NCBI GenBank assembly: GCA_003245715.1
Contig: QKCJ01000060.1
Coordinates: 186,001 to 250,000 of the forward strand
DNA length: 64,000 nt
Direction: 5' to 3'
Source: a bacterium
GTDB lineage: Bacteria > Planctomycetota > SZUA-567
Shown: positions 45,797 to 54,306 of the stretch, piece by piece
Position numbering within the stretch: position 1 is the stretch's first letter
Layout of the letters: every line of letters begins with the position of its first letter
The notes under the pieces: model-generated
Seen by the model: only the letters and a program-made list of their open reading frames with translations
Told to the model about the DNA's origin: nothing
Databases searched by the model: none
Made by a program: the position numbers and the translations under genes

Positions 45797-47032
45797 ATGC
45801 CGGTACTGGATTTTGACGAAAAATATCTGGTAACACAAAAAAATACCAGGGTCAAGTATGTGCGTATTTCCGGTATCGTCTCATCTGCGACAATTGAGCG
45901 CTTCGAAAAATTCATTTCCAATTTACGTAATCACAGTGAGCCCGTGGTAATCGGGTTCAGTGAGGTCGAGTATCTCAATTCCAGTGCTTTGAGTTTGCTT
46001 GCCGATTTTATTATGGGGATGCGCGAGAAGGGCAACAAAGTTGTCTTTTTTGGGTTTCATAATGACGCACTGCGGTTGGTTCAGATGATCGGGCTTGATA
46101 AGATTTTCAACCTGATTGCGACCTGCGAGCAGGCTCTTGAGTATATTGATGGCGAAAAAGTAGATCTTGCCTCTTATGAGGAAAAAGAAGTGGCGTGTGT
46201 TGAGAACTTGTTTCATGGTGTAGTTCTTTTGGCTATCAGGGATCAGGAGAAAACCGGGCGTTTTATTGCCAGGCTTTTTGAGTCGGAAAACAGCCGGGTA
46301 ATCTTTGCCGATTCTCTGGTCTGCGTCCGTGAGGCCCTGAGTTTTAACCGGGTGAATATTGTTATTCTTGATGGTGACCTTCCTGATTACCATGAAATCT
46401 GCAAAGAGATCAAATTAAATCCGCAGAGCAGTGTGACCAGCCTGATCTGTCTTGGCGATTTTATTGAGAAGAGCGATGACGGTTATATTGTCCTGCCTGA
46501 TGAGCAGGTTTCTGAGCCGTTTGAATTGCATGAGCTTTCGGCGGTAGTCCGTTCCGAGTTAAAGCGTTCCGGGCTTGGTAAAAAAGTCTATGACCGTGAG
46601 ATAAAAATTGAGCTGCGCTGCGATGAATATGCCTGCGAGAATGGCGGGCGCATCAGCGAACGGCTGGCCAAGCTCTGCAACTTTCCGCATCATCTTCGCG
46701 ACAGTTTTTTCTTTGCTGTGCGTGAGGCGATTGATAATGCCTGTGTGCATGGCAACCATCTGCAGCCAGATACAGTGGTTGAGGTTCTGATTGTCTCCTA
46801 CGTTAACGGTATCGAGATTACAATTGTTGACGAGGGTGAAGGGTTTAACTGCGAGAAATGGCTTCAGCTGGCGCAGCAGCATGATCCGGTCAGCCACGCC
46901 AAGATCCGGTCTGAAGAGGGCTTGCGCGGCGGTTTGGGCATCTCCCTGATGTCGCGCTTCTGTGACAAGCTTGAATACTTCAAGCCGGGAAATATTGTAA
47001 AATTGACCAAATTCTTTGACGCCGAAGAGTAG
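45797..47032 (+). CDS. STAS / receiver-like / HATPase fusion (RsbV-RsbW-type regulator)
   Basis: 411 aa. Residues 1-118 are a STAS (anti-sigma antagonist) domain with YLNSSALSLLADF, Ser62/63 at the usual phosphorylation position. Residues about 165-255 look like a receiver domain: VIFADSLVCV opening and VILDGDLPDY with Asp192 at the phosphorylation position, but the conserved Lys is not evident. Residues about 265-411 are an RsbW-type GHKL kinase with N-box REAIDNACVHGN, G1 VDEGEGF and G2 GLRGGLGISLM. Having antagonist and kinase in one chain is unusual and suggests self-contained switching. ATG 45797 with GAGAGAA upstream. Confidence 0.87.
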   Translation: MPVLDFDEKYLVTQKNTRVKYVRISGIVSSATIERFEKFISNLRNHSEPVVIGFSEVEYLNSSALSLLADFIMGMREKGNKVVFFGFHNDALRLVQMIGLDKIFNLIATCEQALEYIDGEKVDLASYEEKEVACVENLFHGVVLLAIRDQEKTGRFIARLFESENSRVIFADSLVCVREALSFNRVNIVILDGDLPDYHEICKEIKLNPQSSVTSLICLGDFIEKSDDGYIVLPDEQVSEPFELHELSAVVRSELKRSGLGKKVYDREIKIELRCDEYACENGGRISERLAKLCNFPHHLRDSFFFAVREAIDNACVHGNHLQPDTVVEVLIVSYVNGIEITIVDEGEGFNCEKWLQLAQQHDPVSHAKIRSEEGLRGGLGISLMSRFCDKLEYFKPGNIVKLTKFFDAEE

Positions 47033-47104
47033 TTTCGCGGTGTGCTTTTTTCGCTTGGCCGCTGCGGACTTACCGGTGGCTATGCTGTAGTTATGCTGCT
47101 TGCC

Positions 47105-47536
47105 TTAACGGTTTTCCACTACTTCACTTTGCACCTTTATGAGATTTTCCGCCATTTCCGTTATCTGGCCTCTGGGAATTTCCTGGTCGATAATCTGGGC
47201 AGAGCAATTATCACAGCAGCCTTTTTCTATCAGCGACTGCGGGGCAATTTTGATGATTACCTTGTGACACTGCGGGCAGAAAAGCTCAAGCTTTTTAGGC
47301 AGGCTGATAGCGACGGTATAGGTGTAAATTGCAATATTTGCCGCCACAAACAAAAGCAGTGCGCAGTAATAGACAATCCCTTTCCAGAGCGGCGGAGTGA
47401 ACGGATTAATCCAGAAACCGACTGCTACAATTACCGCAATTCCCGGCAGCAGAACGCAGAGCGCAATAACCAGTCCGCGCCTGTAAATCTCCTGTTTGTA
47501 AATATTCATCTTTGTAATCAGTTCGTTAATAGTCAT
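47105..47536 (-). CDS. two-helix membrane protein with zinc-ribbon motif
   Basis: 143 aa, not recognised. Two hydrophobic helices (about 21-43 and 52-76) are followed by CPQCHKV and CCDNCSAQ, spaced as a zinc ribbon, and a helical tail. It starts 1 nt after the cobK-like stop, so it is the last gene of the operon starting at 50960. The role is unknown; membrane-bound zinc-ribbon proteins often bind partners rather than catalyse. Confidence 0.7.
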   Translation of the reverse strand: MTINELITKMNIYKQEIYRRGLVIALCVLLPGIAVIVAVGFWINPFTPPLWKGIVYYCALLLFVAANIAIYTYTVAISLPKKLELFCPQCHKVIIKIAPQSLIEKGCCDNCSAQIIDQEIPRGQITEMAENLIKVQSEVVENR

Positions 47537-47537
47537 T

Positions 47538-48314
47538 TTATTCTAGTTTTCCCGAATGATATTCGATAACCGCCTTAAGCAGCTGGTCTGTACTTGTAAA
47601 AAAAGAAAAATCATACTGCGGGCGTCCGATCAGATAGATTTCAACCTTGTATATTTCTGCCGCCCGGAATTTCTCCGCCGTAGCCCCGGCTCTGCCGCCG
47701 TCTTTAGTAATTATTGCGCTGGCGCCGGATTTTTCAAGTAGTTTACAGTTATCCTCGCAAGAAAATGGTCCGCGCGCAAAAATAACATTTTCTGCCGGCA
47801 GGTTATTTCTTACAACCGCTTCCCGGCTCAGCTGACAGTCAAGGAGCCGGACAAATAACTCAGACCGGTATTTGCGTGCGGCTTGTGCGTAGATATCAAG
47901 GTTACGGCTGCCGACAGTGAGAAGGACTTTTTTATGATTTTTGCAGGCGTTCTCCGCTGCCTGGCTGTGGTCGGCAAATTCATGAATAACCGCGCCTGAC
48001 GGCGGGCGTTCGCTCTCCGGGCGCAGGTAGGTGAAAATTTTAATGCCGGAATCCTTCGCACAGATTCTGGCATTTGCAATAGCCTGCTGCGCGTAAGGAT
48101 GTACAGCGCAGATTATGGTTTTTATCTTCTCGTGTGTCGTCAGCGCCTTTAACTCATCGGCGTTTTTCATCCCGCAGATGCGGCGCAGTTTGCCGCTTGC
48201 CGGCAGATTCAGCTCCGTATCTGTAGCCGTACTCAGCAGAATCTGAAAACCATTGTCCAGTAAACCCCTGACAAGCTCCGGTGTTTCTGCCGTACCACCA
48301 AGTAACAGGATCAT
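47538..48314 (-). CDS. cobK: precorrin-6A reductase, CobK/CbiJ family
   Basis: 258 aa. MILLLGGTAETPELVRGL, VHPYAQQAIANARI, LLTVGSRNLDIYAQ and ITKDGGRAGATAEK are the four recognisable CobK/CbiJ blocks (NADPH and corrin-ring binding). It would reduce precorrin-6A or the cobalt form during cobalamin ring synthesis. No other cob/cbi gene is in the window. It starts inside the end of the preceding gene (ATGA overlap). Confidence 0.87.
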   Translation of the reverse strand: MILLLGGTAETPELVRGLLDNGFQILLSTATDTELNLPASGKLRRICGMKNADELKALTTHEKIKTIICAVHPYAQQAIANARICAKDSGIKIFTYLRPESERPPSGAVIHEFADHSQAAENACKNHKKVLLTVGSRNLDIYAQAARKYRSELFVRLLDCQLSREAVVRNNLPAENVIFARGPFSCEDNCKLLEKSGASAIITKDGGRAGATAEKFRAAEIYKVEIYLIGRPQYDFSFFTSTDQLLKAVIEYHSGKLE

Positions 48315-48766
48315 TTTGAAAGACCGAGAATGTTAATCAGGACATCCGGTTCGATGCGGTATTTCTCACCTCTGCCGCCGAAGAAACCGTATTCGCGGAT
48401 CATGTGGATAGTTAGATCATTCCAGACAACGGCCTTGCCGGTTTTGTAGTCTTTCAGGAGGGTATCGCCCTTGCGCTGGGGCGAGCCGCCAAACGGATCA
48501 GGCGCAGGGCCGCGGTCGTCACGAACCTTGATACTGTAGCGGTTCTCGACGGAGACCTCGCGCTCCATCAGGTCGGAGCCCTTGGCGGTAAGCTCAGTCA
48601 TCCGGTCAGAAATTTCATCCACAGACATTCCAAGTTTTTTGATCGTGGCGAGATCTTCCTCAATTATATCCTTGACCAGTCGCTTGTCAGCGCCGAGAAA
48701 GCCGTCTTTGCACAGTACTCCAGGTTGCATCATTTCGTCGATATTTGCCGGAAGTTTATTAATCAT
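48311..48766 (-). CDS. conserved hypothetical protein
   Basis: About 151 aa, not assigned. The C-terminal half has RYSIKVRDDRGPAPDPFGG, RKGDTLLKDYKTGKAVVWND and HMIREYGFFGGRGEKYRIEP, a pattern I associate with small hypothetical proteins of anaerobes. It contains one Cys only. ATG 48766 or 48769 follows AAGGA. It lies between an NqrF-like reductase and cobK with an ATGA overlap to the latter, so a link to electron transfer or corrinoid chemistry is inferred from position alone. Confidence 0.75.
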   Translation of the reverse strand: MINKLPANIDEMMQPGVLCKDGFLGADKRLVKDIIEEDLATIKKLGMSVDEISDRMTELTAKGSDLMEREVSVENRYSIKVRDDRGPAPDPFGGSPQRKGDTLLKDYKTGKAVVWNDLTIHMIREYGFFGGRGEKYRIEPDVLINILGLSK

Positions 48767-48811
48767 CATCTGTTCCTTGTTGTCAGTAAAATCGTCAATG
48801 CAAATAAGCAA

Positions 48812-49816
48812 TCAGGAGAATTTGTCATAAAAAATCAGGCTCTCATCAAGACCTTTGGCGGTCAGCACTTTGAGGCACGCGCCAATCATGCCGGGGCTGC
48901 CGCAGAGGTAGGCCTCGTGATTGGTAAATTCAGGATAATAACGGTCAACCACGTCGGTAATCAGTCCCTCTTCACAGTTTTCGCCGACATCTGTCTCGTT
49001 TGAAAGAGCGGGGATATAATGCAGCCAGCTGTGTTCTTTCTCAAGCGCGCGGAATTTTTCTACGTAATAAAGGTCTTCCTTGGTGCAGGCGCCGAAGAAA
49101 AAATTAACCTTGCGGTTGTTGATCTTCTTGTCGATCATGTCAAGGACAATACTTTGCACCGGTGAGAGTCCTGAGCCGCCGGCAATAAAGATGATCTCCC
49201 GGTTACTCTCGCGCAGGTAAAAATCGCCGTACGGACCCGTAAGCGTAGCCTTGTCGCCGACATTAAGGTGTTCGTGGACATAAGTTGTGACCATGCCGTC
49301 AGGAACTTTCCGGATACAGAAATCCAGATGGTCTTTCTCTGAAGGTGAGGAGGCGATTGAGTAGGCGCGGTAGACGCTCTTCTTGTTCTTGCCGTAAGCA
49401 GGGGCGGTAATCTGCATGTACTGCCCGGCCTTGAACTCGATACTTTTCCCTTCAGGCATCCTGAAGCGCACGCCCTTGATGTCATAGGTCAGGTCTTCAA
49501 TATCCTCGACTGTGCATTCATACTGCGCAGAGCCGATAAGCTGTCCTGGCAGTTCAATAGAGATGTCATCTGTAATCATGGTCTGGCAGCCAAGGCGCCA
49601 CTTGTTCTCAAGCTGCTCGGTCGTGAGTTTCTTCTCTTCAAGCTCAGTTACCGCGCTGCCGCCTGAGAAGACCCTGATGCGGCACATCCCGCAACGTCCC
49701 CGCCCGCCACAGGCTGAGGGAAGCACCACGTCATTGCGCGCCAGCGCTGCAAGAACGGATTCATCCCCTTCTGAGGTATATTCCTGTTCGCCGTTATTAA
49801 CAATAATTTTGTACAT
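48812..49816 (-). CDS. 2Fe-2S / FAD / NAD(P) oxidoreductase, NqrF-like
   Basis: 334 aa. An N-terminal plant-type ferredoxin domain has CGGRGRCGMC (Cys36, 42, 45) plus Cys77, an FAD domain RAYSIASSPSEK, an NAD domain IIFIAGGSGLSPVQSIVL, and a terminal FYDKFS. This matches the cytosolic part of NqrF (Na-translocating NADH:quinone reductase) but without its N-terminal membrane helix, so it is a soluble NADH-to-ferredoxin-type reductase. No nqrA-E are nearby. It starts 2 nt after the trxB stop in the same operon. Confidence 0.87.
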   Translation of the reverse strand: MYKIIVNNGEQEYTSEGDESVLAALARNDVVLPSACGGRGRCGMCRIRVFSGGSAVTELEEKKLTTEQLENKWRLGCQTMITDDISIELPGQLIGSAQYECTVEDIEDLTYDIKGVRFRMPEGKSIEFKAGQYMQITAPAYGKNKKSVYRAYSIASSPSEKDHLDFCIRKVPDGMVTTYVHEHLNVGDKATLTGPYGDFYLRESNREIIFIAGGSGLSPVQSIVLDMIDKKINNRKVNFFFGACTKEDLYYVEKFRALEKEHSWLHYIPALSNETDVGENCEEGLITDVVDRYYPEFTNHEAYLCGSPGMIGACLKVLTAKGLDESLIFYDKFS

Positions 49817-49818
49817 AT

Positions 49819-50763
49819 TCAAGCTCTTTCCTGTAATAAATGTTCTGCGGCCATAGCGGCTGTTGCTCCCTCGCCAACTGCTGTTGCAACCTGTCGGTAC
49901 GAATGCTCGCGCACATCACCAACAGCGAATAATCCTTCAATTTCAGTCATCATGTCAAGGTCGGTATCAATGTTGCCGCCACAGTTTGCCGGTACCAGCT
50001 GGCAGACAAGGCGGGTATTGGGTTTGGTGCCGATGAAGATGAATACCCCGTCAACCTCAAACTCGGATTCGACATTATTCTTGTTGTCGTAGAGCGCGAC
50101 CTTCTGAACTTTCTTCTCTCCGGTTATTTTCTTCAGCTCGGTGTTGTAGAGAATTTTTATCTTTTCATTTGAGAGTATCTGCTTCTGGTAAATCATCTCA
50201 GCCTTGAAAGAATCACGCCGGTGGATGAGGGTCAGCTCCGAGACGAATTTGGATAGGTGCAGGGCTTCCTTGAGAGCCGTGTCACCGCCGCCGACAACAA
50301 GCACCCGCTTGTCACGGAAAAACGGCGCGTCACAGGTTCCGCAGTAGCTGACTCCCCGCCCGCGCAACTCGTTCTCTCCCTCAACGCCAAGCTCCAGAGG
50401 CTGGCTGCCGGTTGCAATGATTACCGCCTTGGCCCTGACCTGCAGCTTTGAGGTTTCAACCGTGAAGGTATCTCCATCCTTATTTATCGTCTTCGCTTCG
50501 GCCGTGCAGAACTCAACCCCGTAACGCTCGGCCTGCGCGCGCATCTTCTGGGCAAGCTCAGTCCCGTTGATGCCTTCAGGAAATCCGGGATAGTTGGCGA
50601 TGTCCATGGTCATGGCAACCTGTCCTCCGACCAGACCTTTCTCAAGCAGCATTACCTTGCGGGCAGAACGTCCCGCGTAAACTGCCGCCGACAAGCCTGC
50701 CGGGCCACCACCGATAATAACAATTTCAGCTTCAATCACTTCAGGTTTAGTTTCTTCAGGCAT
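49819..50763 (-). CDS. trxB: thioredoxin reductase
   Basis: 314 aa FAD/NADPH disulfide reductase. VIIGGGPAGLSAAVYAGRSA binds FAD, SYCGTCDAPFFRDK is the redox-active CxxC, VLVVGGGDTALKEALHLSKF binds the nicotinamide nucleotide, and GLFAVGDVREHSYRQVATAVGEGATAA is the C-terminal FAD motif. Its ATG overlaps the stop of the small Lys-rich gene (TAATG). It likely supplies electrons to thioredoxin; no trxA is in view. Confidence 0.95.
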   Translation of the reverse strand: MPEETKPEVIEAEIVIIGGGPAGLSAAVYAGRSARKVMLLEKGLVGGQVAMTMDIANYPGFPEGINGTELAQKMRAQAERYGVEFCTAEAKTINKDGDTFTVETSKLQVRAKAVIIATGSQPLELGVEGENELRGRGVSYCGTCDAPFFRDKRVLVVGGGDTALKEALHLSKFVSELTLIHRRDSFKAEMIYQKQILSNEKIKILYNTELKKITGEKKVQKVALYDNKNNVESEFEVDGVFIFIGTKPNTRLVCQLVPANCGGNIDTDLDMMTEIEGLFAVGDVREHSYRQVATAVGEGATAAMAAEHLLQERA

Positions 50764-50960
50764 TATTCCCTGTCTTTCTTGCTTTTTTTCTTCTTTTTAT
50801 CTTTATCTTGTTTCTCTTTGCCGTCGTCGGCATCCTTTTCGGTATTTATTTTTTTAGGCTTGCACAGCCCTTTACTGCTGTCAGAGCGCGCTCCGCATTT
50901 ATCACAACGGTGCGTAGCCTTGCTCTTCTTGCATTTGTCTTTACCTTTGAGGCATCCCAT
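50763..50960 (-). CDS. small Lys- and Cys-rich protein
   Basis: 65 aa, not recognised. The N-terminal half has MGCLKGKDKCKK and HRCDKCGARSDSSKGLCKPK, giving CxxC plus two or three further Cys that could hold a metal; the C-terminal half is almost only Lys, Asp and Glu. A good ribosome site (GGGAGA) and a one-base TAATG overlap with trxB support it as a real gene at the head of the operon. Confidence 0.68.
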   Translation of the reverse strand: MGCLKGKDKCKKSKATHRCDKCGARSDSSKGLCKPKKINTEKDADDGKEKQDKDKKKKKSKKDRE

Positions 50961-51035
50961 GGTATCTCCCTTCGTTCTGAAGGTCAGTATTATAGTTGCA
51001 GTCTCGGTATAAACGATCTGTAGATAATATTATTA

Positions 51036-51431
51036 TCAGATCAGGCCATTTTTTGCAAGTTCTGTTTTGATACTATCGGGAGTTACCGGCTTGACCAGAT
51101 ATCCCTCACAGCCTTTATGGAAAGACGAGAACACATCCTTGCCCGAATCCTTTACCGTCACCATCAGTATTTTGGCCTCTGTGGAGTTGTCAAAGCAGTC
51201 GTTATCATTCTCCCACTTGCGGATACTCTCAACTACTTCCCTCCCGTCTTCCTCACCAAGTTCAATGTCCATTGTCACCAGAGAATACGGCATGCCTTCT
51301 TTATGTGCTTCGCAGAACATGGCTATGGCAGTATCTCCGCTTCCCGCTCCGTCACAGTCGCCATACTGTCCGAGCAGGGTCTTAAGCTGCACGCGGTTAA
51401 CGTAATTATCATCAACAACCAATATTCTCAT
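51036..51431 (-). CDS. single-domain response regulator, CheY-like
   Basis: 131 aa receiver with no output domain. RILVVDDNYVNR supplies the acidic pocket, LVTMDIELGEEDG the phospho-acceptor Asp, and GYLVKPVTP the conserved Lys-Pro. It lies 71 nt after the hybrid kinase gene on the same strand, which suggests they work together. RBS GGGAGG upstream of ATG. Its 3' end overlaps an ATTATC/GATAAT hairpin. Confidence 0.93.
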   Translation of the reverse strand: MRILVVDDNYVNRVQLKTLLGQYGDCDGAGSGDTAIAMFCEAHKEGMPYSLVTMDIELGEEDGREVVESIRKWENDNDCFDNSTEAKILMVTVKDSGKDVFSSFHKGCEGYLVKPVTPDSIKTELAKNGLI

Positions 51432-51502
51432 GGTTAATCCTCCCTAATATATCTTGCCCGTGTATTTCCCGTTTCCTGAAGACTTAATTATGCCAAAAAA
51501 AA

Positions 51503-54229
51503 TCAGAGGTTGGTTATGAAAATTGTCAGCTCACGGAATTTTTCTTCCAGGCTTACAAACAGTCTCTGACTAAGTTCAAAATTCTCGGCTTTGGCGCTGG
51601 TCTCAAGTTGACCGGCAATGTTCATCATATCGGCTGCGGCAATGCTGGCTGCCCCTCCTTTGATCTTATGAGCGATTCTTCCCGCGGCTATAAGGTCGTT
51701 TTCTTTGAGTACGGCTTTAAGCTGTGGCAGAAGTTGCGAGGTTACAGAGTCGCGGAAGGAGTTAATCGACATATCCACAATCATCTTGTTACCGCCAAAA
51801 AGCATGATCGCCTCATCCATATCAATCGGATGGTGCGTGATAACGCTCTGGTGTTCATCGTTTTTTTGCGGTTCATATTTTTCTTCATCAGCCGGCTGCT
51901 GCGAGCCAGTAATTCTGCTGTCTGTGTCATTAACGCTTTCTTCCCTGGCATAGTCTTTGTTGCGGAGGATACTGATTGTAGGACACCACTTGCTTATCGT
52001 TGTTGCTAGCTCATCAATGTGGGTGGGTTTGGTCAGCACATCCGTAATACCAACGGCGCGGCAGGTATTCCGCACATCCTTGTCGGCGTTTGCCGTCAGG
52101 GCAATTATCGGAGTATCGGCGTATTCAGGCATTTCCATCCGGATAATTCTGGTTGCTTCCACGCCACTCATCTCCGGCATCTGCAGATCCATCAGGATGA
52201 GGTCATATTTCATGTTCCGGCATTCATCAATCGCCACTTTGCCGTTAGCGGCAATAACTACCGATAGCCCAAGATATTCAAGCTGGCTGCGTACTAGTAC
52301 CTGATTGATGTTATAATCCTCCGCCACAAGGATATCGCCATGGAATGTTCCGGCAATATCCTTCTGCAAGGCAATGTCTTCATTTTTCAGGGCTTCAAGG
52401 TCATCGTCATTGAGTTTGACGTCCAGGACCAGATCGAAATAAAAGGTTGACCCCTGACCGACGATACTCCGAACGCCCATGCCGCCACCAAGCAGGGTGA
52501 CGAGTTTTTTCGCAATTGTAGTGCCAAGCCCGGTGCCGCCATATTTTCTTGTGGTGCTGCCGTCTGCCTGGGTGAACTGTTCAAAGATCTTGCCCAGTTT
52601 TTCCTTTGGTATGCCGATACCGGTATCAATAACCATAAACCTTGTGGTCGCGTAATTGCTGTCAAAGGTCTGGGTCTCAACGCGCATGGTTACCTTGCCG
52701 CTGTTGGTGAATTTGATGGCGTTACTCAGAAGATTGGAGAGTATCTGGCGCAGTCGCAGCGGATCTAGTATCGCGTAACGCGGCACATTCTTGCCGATAT
52801 CAAGTTCAAACGCCAGATTCTTGTTTTTCGCCTGAACCTTGAAGGGCGCGCAGATAGTCTCAAGGTGCTTGTGCAGGTCAAAGGGGATGTACTCAAGGTC
52901 AAGTTTCCCCGCTTCAATCTTTGCATTATCCAGCAGATCATTAATCAGCAGCAGCAGGTGCTCTGCTTCGTTATTAATGGTCTTGAGATCGCTGATCAGC
53001 TCCGGGGTTTGGGCCGCGCGGATCGCTTTTTCAGTAAAGCCGATTACCGCATTGAGCGGGGTGCGTATCTCATGCGAGACATTGGCGACAAATTCGTCCT
53101 TGGCCTTGCTTGCATCCTCGGCAGCAGCTTTTGCCCGCAACAGATTCTGCTCAAACTTGTTGCGCATGATGATTTCTTTTTTAAAATTATTGCGGGCGTT
53201 ACGGACTCGCAGAAGTTCATTCTGTAGCCGGTTGTAAGATTTCTGCAGCCGGAATATTTCCTTGAAATGTGAGTCTGCTTTAATACTGTTGATCTCTCCT
53301 TTGCCGGCGGCATCGGTTATTTTGTGCAGATAATCAAGGGAACTGGTTATCTGTACGCTCAGTTGATAAGCTACCGCTATCAGCACCGCACTTAAAATCA
53401 GTGACAAAATAAATATCGAACGCCACAAACTGTCGATATTGTTAAACGCTTCATCGTAATTTTGTGCAGCGATAATATCCCAGGCGGTATCGGTTATCGT
53501 CCCGGCTTCAAGCCTGCTGCTGAGTGCGATCATCTTTTCCTGCGAGACCGGGGTGCTGTAGGTGAAGAGGTCAAGCCCGTTGCCTTCTGACTTCGTCTTG
53601 TCATGAAAGTATTTTTTGTTAATCATCGTCAGGCTGGGGTGGACTGTAATATTGCTGGTGGTGTCTGTGAAAAATACCAGACCTGACTGGTCAAAGACTA
53701 TCTGTTTTATGGCGTTACTGAAAAAAGACTGCTGCAGGGTGCCGATGATTATGCGGTTTGAATGGTTTCTGGTTATCAGGGCGTAGTGCGTGCTGCTGCC
53801 GGTAATTTCTCGGCAGACCACATCACCCGGTATCAGGTAAGCGGTTGTGTCGGTTTCATGGTCGGATATGTTGCCGATATAGCCGGTATGGTAGAGCAGT
53901 TTGCCGTCTGCCTGCATAAAGGCAAAACCGGTAAAACCTGTATATAGCCTTAATATCTGTGAGACAAAGCTCTCACCGCTTGCCTGGATGGTGGTGATTT
54001 TGTCAAGCGGCAGGGTATTGAGTATCTGCAACGGTTTTTTGTACTGCTCAACCATCGACTGCAGCGAATTTACCGCCAGATTGCTGGCATTTCTGAGTTT
54101 GTGCGTCTCCACCTTCTGCAGGGTGGTTTTTTGGGTGTAATAAGTATATATGCCCAGAGTTTCCATTGGAATCACTGCACATAATAAAATTATCGCAATC
54201 AGGCTTTTCCTGAGAGAAAGGCTGCGCAT
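51503..54229 (-). CDS. hybrid sensor histidine kinase with receiver and Hpt domains
   Basis: 908 aa. Membrane helices near 7-29 and 270-292 flank a periplasmic cache-like sensor. A coiled coil (about 320-380) leads to HisKA with His386 in FVANVSHEIRTPLNAVIGF, then HATPase_c with VIDTGIGIPKEKLGKIFEQF and GGTGLGTTIAKKLV, a receiver with YDLILMDLQMPEMSG, and a C-terminal Hpt with AHKIKGGAASIAAADM. It is thus a complete internal phosphorelay of the BarA/ArcB type whose output may be the downstream CheY-like protein. AGGAG upstream of the ATG. Confidence 0.95.
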   Translation of the reverse strand: MRSLSLRKSLIAIILLCAVIPMETLGIYTYYTQKTTLQKVETHKLRNASNLAVNSLQSMVEQYKKPLQILNTLPLDKITTIQASGESFVSQILRLYTGFTGFAFMQADGKLLYHTGYIGNISDHETDTTAYLIPGDVVCREITGSSTHYALITRNHSNRIIIGTLQQSFFSNAIKQIVFDQSGLVFFTDTTSNITVHPSLTMINKKYFHDKTKSEGNGLDLFTYSTPVSQEKMIALSSRLEAGTITDTAWDIIAAQNYDEAFNNIDSLWRSIFILSLILSAVLIAVAYQLSVQITSSLDYLHKITDAAGKGEINSIKADSHFKEIFRLQKSYNRLQNELLRVRNARNNFKKEIIMRNKFEQNLLRAKAAAEDASKAKDEFVANVSHEIRTPLNAVIGFTEKAIRAAQTPELISDLKTINNEAEHLLLLINDLLDNAKIEAGKLDLEYIPFDLHKHLETICAPFKVQAKNKNLAFELDIGKNVPRYAILDPLRLRQILSNLLSNAIKFTNSGKVTMRVETQTFDSNYATTRFMVIDTGIGIPKEKLGKIFEQFTQADGSTTRKYGGTGLGTTIAKKLVTLLGGGMGVRSIVGQGSTFYFDLVLDVKLNDDDLEALKNEDIALQKDIAGTFHGDILVAEDYNINQVLVRSQLEYLGLSVVIAANGKVAIDECRNMKYDLILMDLQMPEMSGVEATRIIRMEMPEYADTPIIALTANADKDVRNTCRAVGITDVLTKPTHIDELATTISKWCPTISILRNKDYAREESVNDTDSRITGSQQPADEEKYEPQKNDEHQSVITHHPIDMDEAIMLFGGNKMIVDMSINSFRDSVTSQLLPQLKAVLKENDLIAAGRIAHKIKGGAASIAAADMMNIAGQLETSAKAENFELSQRLFVSLEEKFRELTIFITNL

Positions 54230-54306
54230 CAGTGCTCCTGTTTACTTGCAGTCAGACACTGAAGTTCAAAGAGCAGGCAGCCTATTCTCCGGATCGGATG
54301 TATAAG

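Noticed and set aside
47042..47569. 175-codon + strand frame opposite the zinc-ribbon gene
   Set aside because: The minus-strand frame has membrane helices, a zinc-ribbon pattern and operon coupling, so the + frame is its antisense shadow.
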